Shown piece after piece: positions 1-9,271 of a stretch of DNA of 64,000 nt. The DNA comes from Lichenicoccus sp964242335. GTDB lineage: Bacteria > Pseudomonadota > Alphaproteobacteria > Acetobacterales > Acetobacteraceae. Under the pieces are notes generated by a model. That model was given only the letters and a program-made list of their open reading frames with translations. It searched no databases and was not told where the DNA came from. The stretch spans positions 5,336-69,335 of the forward strand of contig CAXTAY010000017.1 in NCBI GenBank assembly GCA_964242335.1, given 5' to 3'. Within the stretch, counting starts at the first letter, position 1, and each line of letters starts with the position of its first letter. The position numbers and the translations under genes are program-made.

Positions 1-1
1 C

Positions 2-694
2 TCGCCGCATCTCGCCAGCGAAATCCGTCTCATCTGCGAGATCGCCAAGAAGACGCTCGACCCGAACCCGCGGGTACGCTGGGACGACTACATCAACGAC
101 TACGCCGAGATCCGCAAGGAGATCGGCGAGACGCTCCCGGACACGTTCTGGGACTACGAGCGTCGCATGTGGGAGCCGGGCGGCTTCCAGCGCGACATGC
201 CGGTGAAACGGCGCGAATGGCGCACGGGAACCGGACGGGCCAACTTTGTGACACCGGAAGCGCTGGATGAAGATCTCGACATGCCCGACGTGGGACACGA
301 CACGCTGCGCCTGATGACGCTGCGCAGCAACGATCAGTTCAACACCACGGTCTACGGCTATAACGACCGCTTCCGCGGCATCAACCACACGCGGAAGGTC
401 GTCCTGATGAACCGGTCCGACATCGACCGCCGGGGACTCAGGATCGGACAGGCCGTGACCCTGAAGACGGTCGCCAACGACGGAGTGGATCGTCGGCTCT
501 CCGGCATGCTTGTAGTGGCCTACAACATTCCGATCGGCTGCATCGGCGGATACTACCCGGAATGCAACGTGCTGATGCCGATCTGGCATTATGCCGTCGG
601 CAGCAAGACGCCTGCCGCCAAGGCGATACCCGTTACCGTGCATTCCGAGGATGACCGCGTGCTCGAGCCGCAACTGGAATATGCGGTAGGCTAG
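2..694 (+). CDS. FdhF/YdeP-family molybdopterin oxidoreductase, C-terminal part
   Basis: Open from the left edge of the window, so only the last 230 or so residues are present. The visible part resembles the C-terminal region of the formate-dehydrogenase-like FdhF/YdeP molybdopterin oxidoreductases: an RxFxTPE-like stretch (ANFVTPEAL) followed by a dinucleotide-binding beta barrel containing LRLMTLRSNDQFNTT and YNDRFRGI, where these enzymes hold the molybdopterin guanine dinucleotide cofactor. The end (GGYYPECNVLMPIWHYAVGSKTPAAK) matches the family tail, in which the protein closes with a conserved P-x-x-K-x-x-P-V segment. The physiological substrate of YdeP-like enzymes is mostly unknown. 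The catalytic Sec/Cys region lies outside the window. Confidence 0.85.
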   Translation, partial: SPHLASEIRLICEIAKKTLDPNPRVRWDDYINDYAEIRKEIGETLPDTFWDYERRMWEPGGFQRDMPVKRREWRTGTGRANFVTPEALDEDLDMPDVGHDTLRLMTLRSNDQFNTTVYGYNDRFRGINHTRKVVLMNRSDIDRRGLRIGQAVTLKTVANDGVDRRLSGMLVVAYNIPIGCIGGYYPECNVLMPIWHYAVGSKTPAAKAIPVTVHSEDDRVLEPQLEYAVG

Positions 695-777
695 GGTCCG
701 GACGCATTTAAACGAGCGCCCCGCGCCGGCAGTCGTTTCGGCGCGGGACGCCGGTCGCGGCTACAGGGACGTTCGGC

Positions 778-1686
778 CTATGCGTGGCCCGGAGCTTGGC
801 CGGCCGAGTGCTGGTCCTGCACGAACCCGGTGATCGTTGTGCGGAAAGGGGTGGTCGGCCGCCCGATCAGCCGGGCAAGCTCGCCGCCGTCATCGAACAG
901 CGCCCCCTTCTCCGCCGCTGCATCCGTATCCGACAGGATCATCGCGAGCATTTCCGGCACGCCCGCACCCATCGCCGCCGATCGGAACGCTTCCGCGGTC
1001 ATGCTCCGATAGGCCATCGGCTTGCCCGACGCTTCGGCCGCCACGGCGACCAGCTCGGTCAGCGTGAAGGACGCATCGCCCGCCAGCTCGTAGGTGCGGC
1101 CAGCGTGGTCGCCGCCAGCCAGCACGGTCGCCGCGGCCCTGGCATAGTCGGCGCGCGCTGCAGCCGAGATGCGCCCGTCGCCCGCCGCGCCGATGAGGAC
1201 GCCATGCTTCAATGCGAGCGGAAGCCGCCAGGTGAAGACCTCCGTGTACCAGCCGTTCCGCAGAAGCACGAACGGCACGCCGGCTTCCGCCAAGGCCGCT
1301 TCCGTGTCGCGATGCTCGCCCGCGAGGAACAGCGGTGACGTGTCCGCGTGAAGGATGCTGGTGTAGGCGATCAGACCGACACCGGCATCCTTCGCGGCGT
1401 CGATGACGTTGCGGTGCTGCACCGTACGCTTGCCGATCTCGCTGCCGGAAACCAGGAGAAGCCGATCCACGCCGGCCAGCGCACTCGCCAGCGTTTCCGG
1501 CCGGGCGTAATCGGCGACACGAACCTCCACGCCCTGGTCTCGAAGCGCCGTTGCCGCCGCCTTGGCCGGATCGCGCACACCTGCGACGATGGCGCTGGCG
1601 GGCACCGTCTGGAGCAGCGCCTCGGTGACGAGCCCGCCGAGCTGCCCGGTGGCGCCGGTGACGAATAGCTTCGGTGTAACGGGCAT
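778..1686 (-). CDS. qorB: NmrA-like SDR, NAD(P)H:quinone oxidoreductase (QorB/YtfG type)
   Basis: A 302-residue atypical short-chain dehydrogenase of the NmrA/QorB group. The N-terminus has the Rossmann glycine motif GATGQLG (about residues 11-17), followed by VRDP, which in this family contacts the NADP phosphate. There is no classical YxxxK pair; instead the LLRNGWYTE segment near residue 145 is typical of QorB. QorB in E. coli reduces quinones with NADPH. The gene is divergent from an HxlR-type regulator 77 bases away, the same pairing as E. coli ytfG/ytfH (qorB and its regulator). This supports both assignments and suggests local control through the shared intergenic region. Confidence 0.85.
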   Translation of the reverse strand: MPVTPKLFVTGATGQLGGLVTEALLQTVPASAIVAGVRDPAKAAATALRDQGVEVRVADYARPETLASALAGVDRLLLVSGSEIGKRTVQHRNVIDAAKDAGVGLIAYTSILHADTSPLFLAGEHRDTEAALAEAGVPFVLLRNGWYTEVFTWRLPLALKHGVLIGAAGDGRISAAARADYARAAATVLAGGDHAGRTYELAGDASFTLTELVAVAAEASGKPMAYRSMTAEAFRSAAMGAGVPEMLAMILSDTDAAAEKGALFDDGGELARLIGRPTTPFRTTITGFVQDQHSAGQAPGHA

Positions 1687-1696
1687 GGCCGGTCTT

Positions 1697-1722
1697 CCTT
1701 GTGGTTCACGATGGGCACAAGG
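1697..1722. promoter_or_regulatory. Inverted repeat between qorB and its HxlR regulator
   Basis: CCTTGTG at 1697-1703 and CACAAGG at 1716-1722 form a perfect 7-base inverted repeat with a 12-base spacer, in the short space between the divergent qorB and HxlR genes. HxlR proteins bind as dimers to inverted repeats between such divergent pairs, so this is a plausible operator. The assignment to this regulator is inference. Confidence 0.5.
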
Positions 1723-1763
1723 TAACTAGGTGAGACCGCACGCGGCGTGAAGGAGGCAGGATC

Positions 1764-2192
1764 TTGGGACAAGGTGAGGCGGCGGTAACCGCCCCGGCAT
1801 CCGCTGACGCTCCAGGCCGTTCCCGTACCCGACATCAACCGAGCTGGTCGCCCAACCCACGATGTCCGGTGCGAGACGTTCTGGATCGCATCGGGGACAA
1901 GTGGTCGACGCTGATCCTGACTACTCTGGCGAGAGGCCCGCAGCGTTTCAGCGCCGTGCGACGCGCGATCCCGGACATCTCCAAGCGGATGCTGACGCAG
2001 ACCTTCCGGGATCTGGAGCGTGACGGCCTGATCACCCGCACGGTGTTCCCGACCAAGCCGCCCAGCGTCGAGTACCGGTTAACGCCGCTCGGTGAGACGA
2101 TCCTCGAACCACTGGCCTTTCTTGTCCGGTGGGCCGATCGCAGTCATGCAGCGATCAAGGCCGCCCGCCTGGCGTTCGACGCTGCATCATGA
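1764..2192 (+). CDS. HxlR-family winged-helix transcriptional regulator
   Basis: A 142-residue protein with the full HxlR signature: CPVRDVLDRIGDKWS near residue 35 with the conserved cysteine, then FSAVRRAIPDISKRMLTQTFRDLERDGLITR as the winged helix, and VEYRLTPLGETI. The cysteine after the disordered N-terminus is the sensing residue in YodB/QorR-type quinone and electrophile sensors. The start is a TTG supported by AGGAGG at 1751-1756, seven bases upstream. It is divergent from the quinone reductase qorB, so it probably controls that gene and itself. Confidence 0.88.
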   Translation: MGQGEAAVTAPASADAPGRSRTRHQPSWSPNPRCPVRDVLDRIGDKWSTLILTTLARGPQRFSAVRRAIPDISKRMLTQTFRDLERDGLITRTVFPTKPPSVEYRLTPLGETILEPLAFLVRWADRSHAAIKAARLAFDAAS

Positions 2193-2896
2193 AGTCGCTG
2201 CCGTCAGCTCTTGCCGACTATCCTGGGAGCAGCCGTTTCTTGGATCACCCGCCGAGCCCCCGATGTGCTCGAACAACTCGGCGCTGTCAGCACCAGAAGG
2301 CGACAACGGCCGCGAGCGGCACCGCAGAGGCGTAGTCGCAGGCACGCCTGTCATGCTCGGTAGTGCGGCTTGTCGAGGCGGATCCTGCGCTTTCGGGCAC
2401 GCGATCCGGGGGATCACCGGCGTGATGCCGCCGCCCGGCGGCTCGGCGAGCAGCCAGGGTGCTGGCCGGCACCGTCGGCGCGTTGTCGGTCATCAGCAGG
2501 AGGAAGCCGGGGCGACGCCGCCTACCGACGAGGACATGGGTCTCGGCCGTTCGACCACCGCGAGACCGGCCGATCGCGTGCCCGCGAGCTCCCTTTTCCG
2601 CCCTGTCCCGAACGCCTCCACGTCGATCGCCGCGGCCTCGCCGGACCATGCAGCCTCGGCCGAGGCGTCCGGCATCGCCCGCCGGCGGAGGCGAACGCGT
2701 ACAGGATGCCGGAGATTAAGGCGGTCGTCTTCACGCTCGGGTCCAGGCCGGTTCCTCGGCATGAACGGCGCGGTCACCGCCCACTATGCCTCCGAGAGCA
2801 GCCGCGACGAAGCCTTGGTTCGGTTCAGACCCTGGGTGCGACCGTAGCCGTCGGTCACCCGCACTCTCTCGTGGGCGGAGCCGGTTCGAGGCGCCC
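2193..2896. other. Gene-poor, probably decayed stretch
   Basis: About 700 bases without a convincing gene on either strand. All frames give arginine- and proline-rich translations typical of non-coding GC-rich DNA. Two fragments look gene-like: MPEIKAVVFTLGS on the plus strand near 2705, which resembles the first strand of a HAD hydrolase (IKAVVFDLG) but does not continue, and MKTTALISGILYAFASAGG on the minus strand at about 2734. Neither extends into a recognisable domain. The simplest reading is remnants of degraded genes. Confidence 0.35.
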
Positions 2897-3409
2897 TCAG
2901 TTTCGCCAGTGCAGCAGGCAGAGCAGGGTGAACAACCGACGCGCAGTCTCGAAATCGATGACGATGCGCCGCTGCAGCCGCTCGATGATCAGGCTCGCGC
3001 CCTCGTTGTGCAGCGCGCGCCGGCCCATGTCGATCGCCTGCAGGTGAGCGGTGGGGCCCTCACCGACGGCGCCGTCATAGCTCTCGACGAGCAGGCGGTA
3101 GTCCTTGATCAGGCGGCGGAACGGACTGAGTGCGAACACGAACAGGCGCAGCGGCCGGTCCTCGCGGTCGCGCACGTCGAGCGTCAACCGGCCGCCCTGC
3201 AGCGACAGATGCAGGGTGAAGGGTCCCGTCAGCCCGACCGGCGCGAACCGCCCGCAGACCTGCAGGTCGCGTATCGCCTGCTCGCGGTCGAGATGGAGAT
3301 CGGGACTGCCGGAGTGGCCGGCGGCGTCGCCCTCCAGCACCACGTGCGCCAGCGCATCGGCTCGCAGGCCGATGTCTTCGGACGCGGCGCTCTCGCTTCG
3401 ATCATCCAC
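2897..3409 (-). CDS. UPF0262 family protein
   Basis: Clear member of the alphaproteobacterial UPF0262 family of unknown function. The C-terminal half carries the family hallmarks: LRLFVFALSPFRRLIKDY, the AIDMGRRALHNEG block, then RIVIDFETARRLFTLLC and a final LHW. The family is about 160 residues long, and the region that aligns begins near HVVLEGDAAG. I therefore prefer the GTG at 3409 (170 residues) over the ATG at 3496, which would add a glycine/arginine-rich extension and touch the interspersed repeat at 3499-3545. The N-terminal consensus EHER is poorly kept (HLDREQAIRDL). Confidence 0.85.
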   Translation of the reverse strand: MDDRSESAASEDIGLRADALAHVVLEGDAAGHSGSPDLHLDREQAIRDLQVCGRFAPVGLTGPFTLHLSLQGGRLTLDVRDREDRPLRLFVFALSPFRRLIKDYRLLVESYDGAVGEGPTAHLQAIDMGRRALHNEGASLIIERLQRRIVIDFETARRLFTLLCLLHWRN

Positions 3410-3498
3410 GGCCAGGCCCGTCCCACCTCCAGCACCGGAGCGCCTGCCGACCCTACGAGGCGGGTCCTGCCGGAACAAGGTGCCCCCTGCGAGCACCT

Positions 3499-3545
3499 CT
3501 GAAAACGGGTCTGGGGCCTATCGCCCTGGCGGGTCCAGGGCAGAG
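3499..3545 (+). repeat. Interspersed hairpin repeat, copy D (partial)
   Basis: The stretch containing GAAAACGGGTCTGGGGCC and then GGCGGGTCCAGGGCAGAGCC matches the right half of the repeat at 22685-22797 read on its minus strand, and the copy at 59711-59780. The inner stem (CTGGGGCC with GGCCCCAG in other copies) is eroded here. It overlaps the 3' end of the small minus-strand gene that starts at 3796. Confidence 0.6.
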
Positions 3546-3796
3546 CCGTGGCCTGCCTCGTCACCGCCCGCCATCTCCTCGTCCGTCGCACCCCCCCAGG
3601 AGGTCGCCGCGAGCATGGCCTCGCCGCCGATCACGCCGCCATCATCCGCGGCCTCCGCCTGCGCGGCATCCGCGGCCTGCGCGACACCCCCGGTCGCCTC
3701 CGCCTGCGGTGCCACGTTGGTCGCATCGAACGGCGCGGTGCCGGCGCGTTCGGGGTTGTCGGTCGGCGCGGTCGGCGTGGCGGACGGATCGGACAT
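3518..3796 (-). CDS. Small acidic Ala/Pro/Gly-rich hypothetical protein (MSDP type)
   Basis: About 92 residues, starting MSDPSATPTAPTDNPERAG, with no predicted fold: mostly alanine, glycine, threonine and acidic residues. The start is chosen because AGGAGGT lies five bases upstream; an upstream in-frame ATG at 3811 has no such site. No family is recognised. The last 10 or so codons fall inside the interspersed repeat at 3499-3545, so the true C-terminus may have been altered by repeat insertion. A second small protein starting MSDP lies at 59993. Function unknown. Confidence 0.5.
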   Translation of the reverse strand: MSDPSATPTAPTDNPERAGTAPFDATNVAPQAEATGGVAQAADAAQAEAADDGGVIGGEAMLAATSWGGATDEEMAGGDEAGHGSALDPPGR

Positions 3797-3866
3797 CGTG
3801 ACCTCCTGCATGGAGTTGTGGCAACGCGTCGGGATCGCCGACCGTTCGCCGCCGCACGCGCCAGAC

Positions 3867-3926
3867 TTGTTGCCGAAACGACTTCGTTTATGCTCGACCC
3901 CCGGGCCCGGTTGACGTATACGTTAA
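3867..3926 (+). promoter_or_regulatory. Probable promoter and palindromic operator of the beta-oxidation operon
   Basis: A possible promoter is TTGTTG (3867-3872), 16 bases, then TATGCT (3889-3894). Just downstream lies the near-perfect palindrome TTGACGTATACGTTAA (3911-3926), in the position of a repressor site. ACGT-centred inverted repeats of this shape are typical operators of TetR/MerR regulators of fatty acid and branched-chain acyl-CoA breakdown in proteobacteria. No regulator gene is adjacent, so which protein binds is unknown. Confidence 0.5.
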
Positions 3927-3951
3927 CCGGAGCAGGACGGGAGACAGGCCG

Positions 3952-5103
3952 GTGCAGGACGTCGTGATCGCGGGCTATGCCCGCTCCGCCTTTCACTTCG
4001 CGGGCAAGGGTGCGCTGGCACGGGTCCGACCGGACGATCTCGCGGCCGCGGTGGTGCGCGGCCTGATCGAGCGCAGCGGCATCGACGCGGCGGCGATCGA
4101 GGACCTGATCGTCGGCTGCGCCTTCCCCGAGGGCGAGCAGGGCGGCAACGTCGCGCGCCTGATCGGCCTGCTCGCCGACCTGCCGCTCTCGGTCGGCGGC
4201 GCCACCGTCAACCGCTTCTGCGGCTCTTCGATGCAGGCGATCCACATGGCCGCCGGCGCGATCCGCATGAACGCGGGCGACGCCTTCATCTGCGCTGGCG
4301 TCGAGAGCATGAGTCGGGTGCCGATGGGCGGCTACAATCCGCTGCCCAACCCCACGCTCGCGGCGAAGAGCGCCGGCGCCTACATGGGCATGGGCGACAC
4401 CGCGGAGAACGTGGCGCGCCGCTACGAGATCTCGCGCGAGGCGCAGGAGGCCTTCGCGGTGCGCAGCCAGCAGCGCGCCAGCGCCGCACAGCAGGCCGGC
4501 CGGCTCGCGGACGAGATCGTGCCGTATCTCGGCCAGGGCGGAGGCAAGGCGGGCACGGTCGACCAGGATGGCTGCCTGCGGCCGGCCACCACCGCCGAGG
4601 CGCTGGCCGGGCTGAAGCCGGCGTTCCAGACCGGCGGCAGCGTCACCGCCGGCACCGCCTCGCCGCTGACCGACGGCGCCAGCGCGGTGCTGGTGTGCAG
4701 TGCCGAGTTCGCGCGGGCGAACCGGCTGCAGCCGCTGGCGCGCATCGTCGGCATCGCGGTCTCCGGCTGTGAGCCGGAGGTGATGGGGCTTGGACCGATC
4801 AAGGCGTCGCGCAAGGCGATGGCGCGCGCCGGCGGCATCGCGATCGAGGATGTCGGCGTGGTCGAGCTGAACGAGGCCTTCGCCAGCCAGGCGATCGCCT
4901 GCGCGCGCGAGCTCGGGGTGCGCGACGAGACGCTGAACATCGATGGCGGCGCGATCGCGCTCGGCCATCCGCTGGGCGCGACCGGCGCGCGCATCGTCGG
5001 CAAGGCGGCGTCGCTGCTGCGCCGCGAGGGCGCGCGCTACGCGCTGGCGACGCAGTGCATCGGCGGCGGCCAGGGCATCGCCACCGTGCTGGAGCGGGTG
5101 TGA
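3952..5103 (+). CDS. fadA: Acetyl-CoA C-acyltransferase (thiolase)
   Basis: A 383-residue type II thiolase that cleaves 3-ketoacyl-CoA with CoA to release acetyl-CoA, the last step of beta-oxidation. The nucleophilic cysteine is Cys90 in NRFCGSSMQ; the catalytic histidine is His339 in GHPLGATG; and the second active cysteine is Cys369 in QCIGGGQG. Length and layout are normal for FadA/FadI. The start is GTG with GGGAG eight bases upstream. It is the first gene of a six-gene fatty acid oxidation operon, and its stop overlaps the next start (TGATG). A biosynthetic acetoacetyl-CoA thiolase is less likely given the neighbours. Confidence 0.9.
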   Translation: MQDVVIAGYARSAFHFAGKGALARVRPDDLAAAVVRGLIERSGIDAAAIEDLIVGCAFPEGEQGGNVARLIGLLADLPLSVGGATVNRFCGSSMQAIHMAAGAIRMNAGDAFICAGVESMSRVPMGGYNPLPNPTLAAKSAGAYMGMGDTAENVARRYEISREAQEAFAVRSQQRASAAQQAGRLADEIVPYLGQGGGKAGTVDQDGCLRPATTAEALAGLKPAFQTGGSVTAGTASPLTDGASAVLVCSAEFARANRLQPLARIVGIAVSGCEPEVMGLGPIKASRKAMARAGGIAIEDVGVVELNEAFASQAIACARELGVRDETLNIDGGAIALGHPLGATGARIVGKAASLLRREGARYALATQCIGGGQGIATVLERV

Positions 5104-7433
5104 TGGCCGACGCCTCCGAGGGCGGCATCCGACGCGCCTGCGTGATCGGCGCCGGCGTGATGGGAACCGCGATCGCCGCCCAGATCGCCAACTCCGGCAC
5201 GCCGGTGCTGCTGCTGGACATCCCGCCCAAGCAGGAAGGTGCGCGCGACCAGGTGGCGCGCGACGCGGTGGCGCGCGCGCTCAAGACCGATCCGGCGCCG
5301 TTCATGTCGCCGGCCGCCGCCAGGCTGGTCGAGACCGGCTGCATCGACGACGACCTCGCCCGCGTCGCCGAGTGCGACTGGATCATCGAGGCGGTGGTGG
5401 AGCGGCTCGACATCAAGCAGGCGCTGTATTGCCGGCTGGAGGTGCATCGCCGTCCCGGCACCCCGGTCAGCTCCAACACCTCGACGATCCCGCGCGCGCT
5501 GCTCACCGAGGGGCTGCCCGAGGGGCTGTCGCGGGATTTCCTGATCACCCACTTCTTCAACCCGCCGCGCTACATGCGCCTGCTCGAGATCGTGCCGGGG
5601 CCGGACACCGACCCGGCGTTGCTGGCGCGGCTGGAGGCGTTCTGCGACCGGCGCCTCGGCAAGAGCGTGGTGCGGGCGCACGACACGCCGGGCTTCATCG
5701 CCAACCGCATCGGCACCTACTGGCTGCAGCGCGGCCTGCTGGAGGCGGTGGATGGCGGCCTCACGGTGGAGGAGGCCGATGCCGCGATGGGCCGCGCGCT
5801 GGGCATCCCGAAGACGGGCGTGTTCGGGCTGATGGACCTGGTCGGGCTCGACCTGATGCCGCACATCAACGCCAGCATGAAGGCGTCGCTGCCCGCCGAC
5901 GACCCGTTCCGGGCGATGCTGCGCGAGATGCCGCTGCTCGACCGCATGATCGAGCAGGGCCTGACCGGCCGAAAGGGGCTCGGCGGCTTCTACCGGATCA
6001 ACCGCGCGGCGGGGAAGCTGAAGGAATCGATCGGGCTGGAGAGCGGCGAGTATCGGCCCTCGCGCCGCGTCGAGCTACCTGCGGCGCTGGCGAAGGACCC
6101 GGCGGCGCTGCTCGCCTCCGACGACCGGCTCGGCGTCTACGCCTGGAAGGTGATGGGCGCCACCCTGGCCTACGCCGCGAGCCTGGTGCCGGCGATCGCC
6201 GACGACATCGCCGCCGTGGATGCCGCCATGCGCCTGGGCTTCAACTGGAAGCAGGGCCCGTTCGAGCTGCTCGACCGCATCGGCCCGGCCGCGGTCGCGA
6301 CCCGGCTGCGGCGCGAGGGAGCGGCCGTGCCGGCGCTGCTGGAACGCGTCGGCGACGGCCGCTTCTACCGCACCGAGGGCGCGGCACTGCTGCAGTTCGG
6401 CACCGACGGCGGCTACCATCCGGTGCCGCGCGCCGAGGGTGTGCTGCTGCTCGAGGACATCAAGCGCGCCGGGACGGCGCTGCTGCGCAACGGCGGTGCG
6501 GCGGCCTGGGACCTGGGCGACGGCGTCGTCTGCTTCGAGATCACCACCAAGATGAACGCGATGGACGAGCAGGTGCTCGGCCTGCTGGGCAAGACCATCG
6601 CCCTGGTGCGCGAGCGGTTCCGCGCACTGGTGCTGTACACCGACGCCGCCAACTTCTCCGCCGGGGCCAACCTGGGCCTGGCCCTGTTCGCCGCCAACAT
6701 CGCCGCCTGGGGCGAGATCGAGAAGCTGGTCGGCACCGGCCAGCAGGTGTTCAAGTCGCTGAAATACGCGCCGTTCCCGGTGGTCGCGGCGCCGGCCGGC
6801 CTGGCACTCGGCGGCGGCTGCGAGCTGGTGCTGCACGCGGACGCGGTGCAGGCGCATGCGGAGCTCTATATCGGCCTGGTCGAGTGCGGCGTCGGGCTGG
6901 TGCCGGGCTGGGGCGGCAACGGCGAGATGCTGGCGCGCTGGCAGGAGGTGCGAGGTGCGCCGCACGGTCCGGTGCCGGCGGCGGCGAAGGTGTTCGAGAC
7001 CGTCAGCACCGCGACCGCCTCGAAATCCGCCGAGCAGGCGAGGAGCCTGCGCTTCCTGCGCGACGGCGACGGCATCACCATGAACCGCGACCGGCTGCTC
7101 GCCGACGCCAAGGCGCGGGCATTGTCGATGGTGCAGGACTACGCGGCCCCGACGCCGCCCGAGTTCCGGCTTCCCGGCGCCTCCGGCCGCCTGCTGATGC
7201 GCCTGGCGGCCGAGGGTTTCCGCAGGCAGGGCCTGGCGACCGAGTACGACATGACCATATCGGACGCTCTGGCCGAGGTGCTGACCGGAGGCGACGCCGA
7301 CCTGGTCGACGTCGTGTCGGAGAAGTCGCTGCTGGAACTGGAGCGCCGCGCCTTCCTGCGGCTGATCCGCACCGACCGCAGCCTGGCGCGGATCGAGCAC
7401 ATGCTCGACACCGGCAAGCCGCTGAGAAACTGA
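5103..7433 (+). CDS. 3-hydroxyacyl-CoA dehydrogenase / enoyl-CoA hydratase (FadB/FadN-like)
   Basis: A 776-residue bifunctional enzyme. The NAD-binding motif VIGAGVMGTAIAAQIANSG (about residues 15-33) opens the 3-hydroxyacyl-CoA dehydrogenase part, with HFFNPPRYMRLLEIVPG and DTPGFIANRIG characteristic of that domain. A crotonase-like domain follows in the C-terminal half, with FPVVAAPAGLALGGGCELV around residue 570 forming the oxyanion hole region. The order, dehydrogenase first, is that of FadN-type enzymes rather than E. coli FadB. The ATG overlaps the thiolase stop by one base, implying translational coupling; an upstream in-frame ATG within the thiolase is rejected. It catalyses hydration and oxidation before thiolysis. 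Confidence 0.9.
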   Translation: MADASEGGIRRACVIGAGVMGTAIAAQIANSGTPVLLLDIPPKQEGARDQVARDAVARALKTDPAPFMSPAAARLVETGCIDDDLARVAECDWIIEAVVERLDIKQALYCRLEVHRRPGTPVSSNTSTIPRALLTEGLPEGLSRDFLITHFFNPPRYMRLLEIVPGPDTDPALLARLEAFCDRRLGKSVVRAHDTPGFIANRIGTYWLQRGLLEAVDGGLTVEEADAAMGRALGIPKTGVFGLMDLVGLDLMPHINASMKASLPADDPFRAMLREMPLLDRMIEQGLTGRKGLGGFYRINRAAGKLKESIGLESGEYRPSRRVELPAALAKDPAALLASDDRLGVYAWKVMGATLAYAASLVPAIADDIAAVDAAMRLGFNWKQGPFELLDRIGPAAVATRLRREGAAVPALLERVGDGRFYRTEGAALLQFGTDGGYHPVPRAEGVLLLEDIKRAGTALLRNGGAAAWDLGDGVVCFEITTKMNAMDEQVLGLLGKTIALVRERFRALVLYTDAANFSAGANLGLALFAANIAAWGEIEKLVGTGQQVFKSLKYAPFPVVAAPAGLALGGGCELVLHADAVQAHAELYIGLVECGVGLVPGWGGNGEMLARWQEVRGAPHGPVPAAAKVFETVSTATASKSAEQARSLRFLRDGDGITMNRDRLLADAKARALSMVQDYAAPTPPEFRLPGASGRLLMRLAAEGFRRQGLATEYDMTISDALAEVLTGGDADLVDVVSEKSLLELERRAFLRLIRTDRSLARIEHMLDTGKPLRN

Positions 7434-7451
7434 GATCGGGGAGTAGAGACC

Positions 7452-9242
<1,791 letters not shown>

Positions 9243-9271
9243 GGCCGGCCGATCAAGAGGGTATAGACGAC

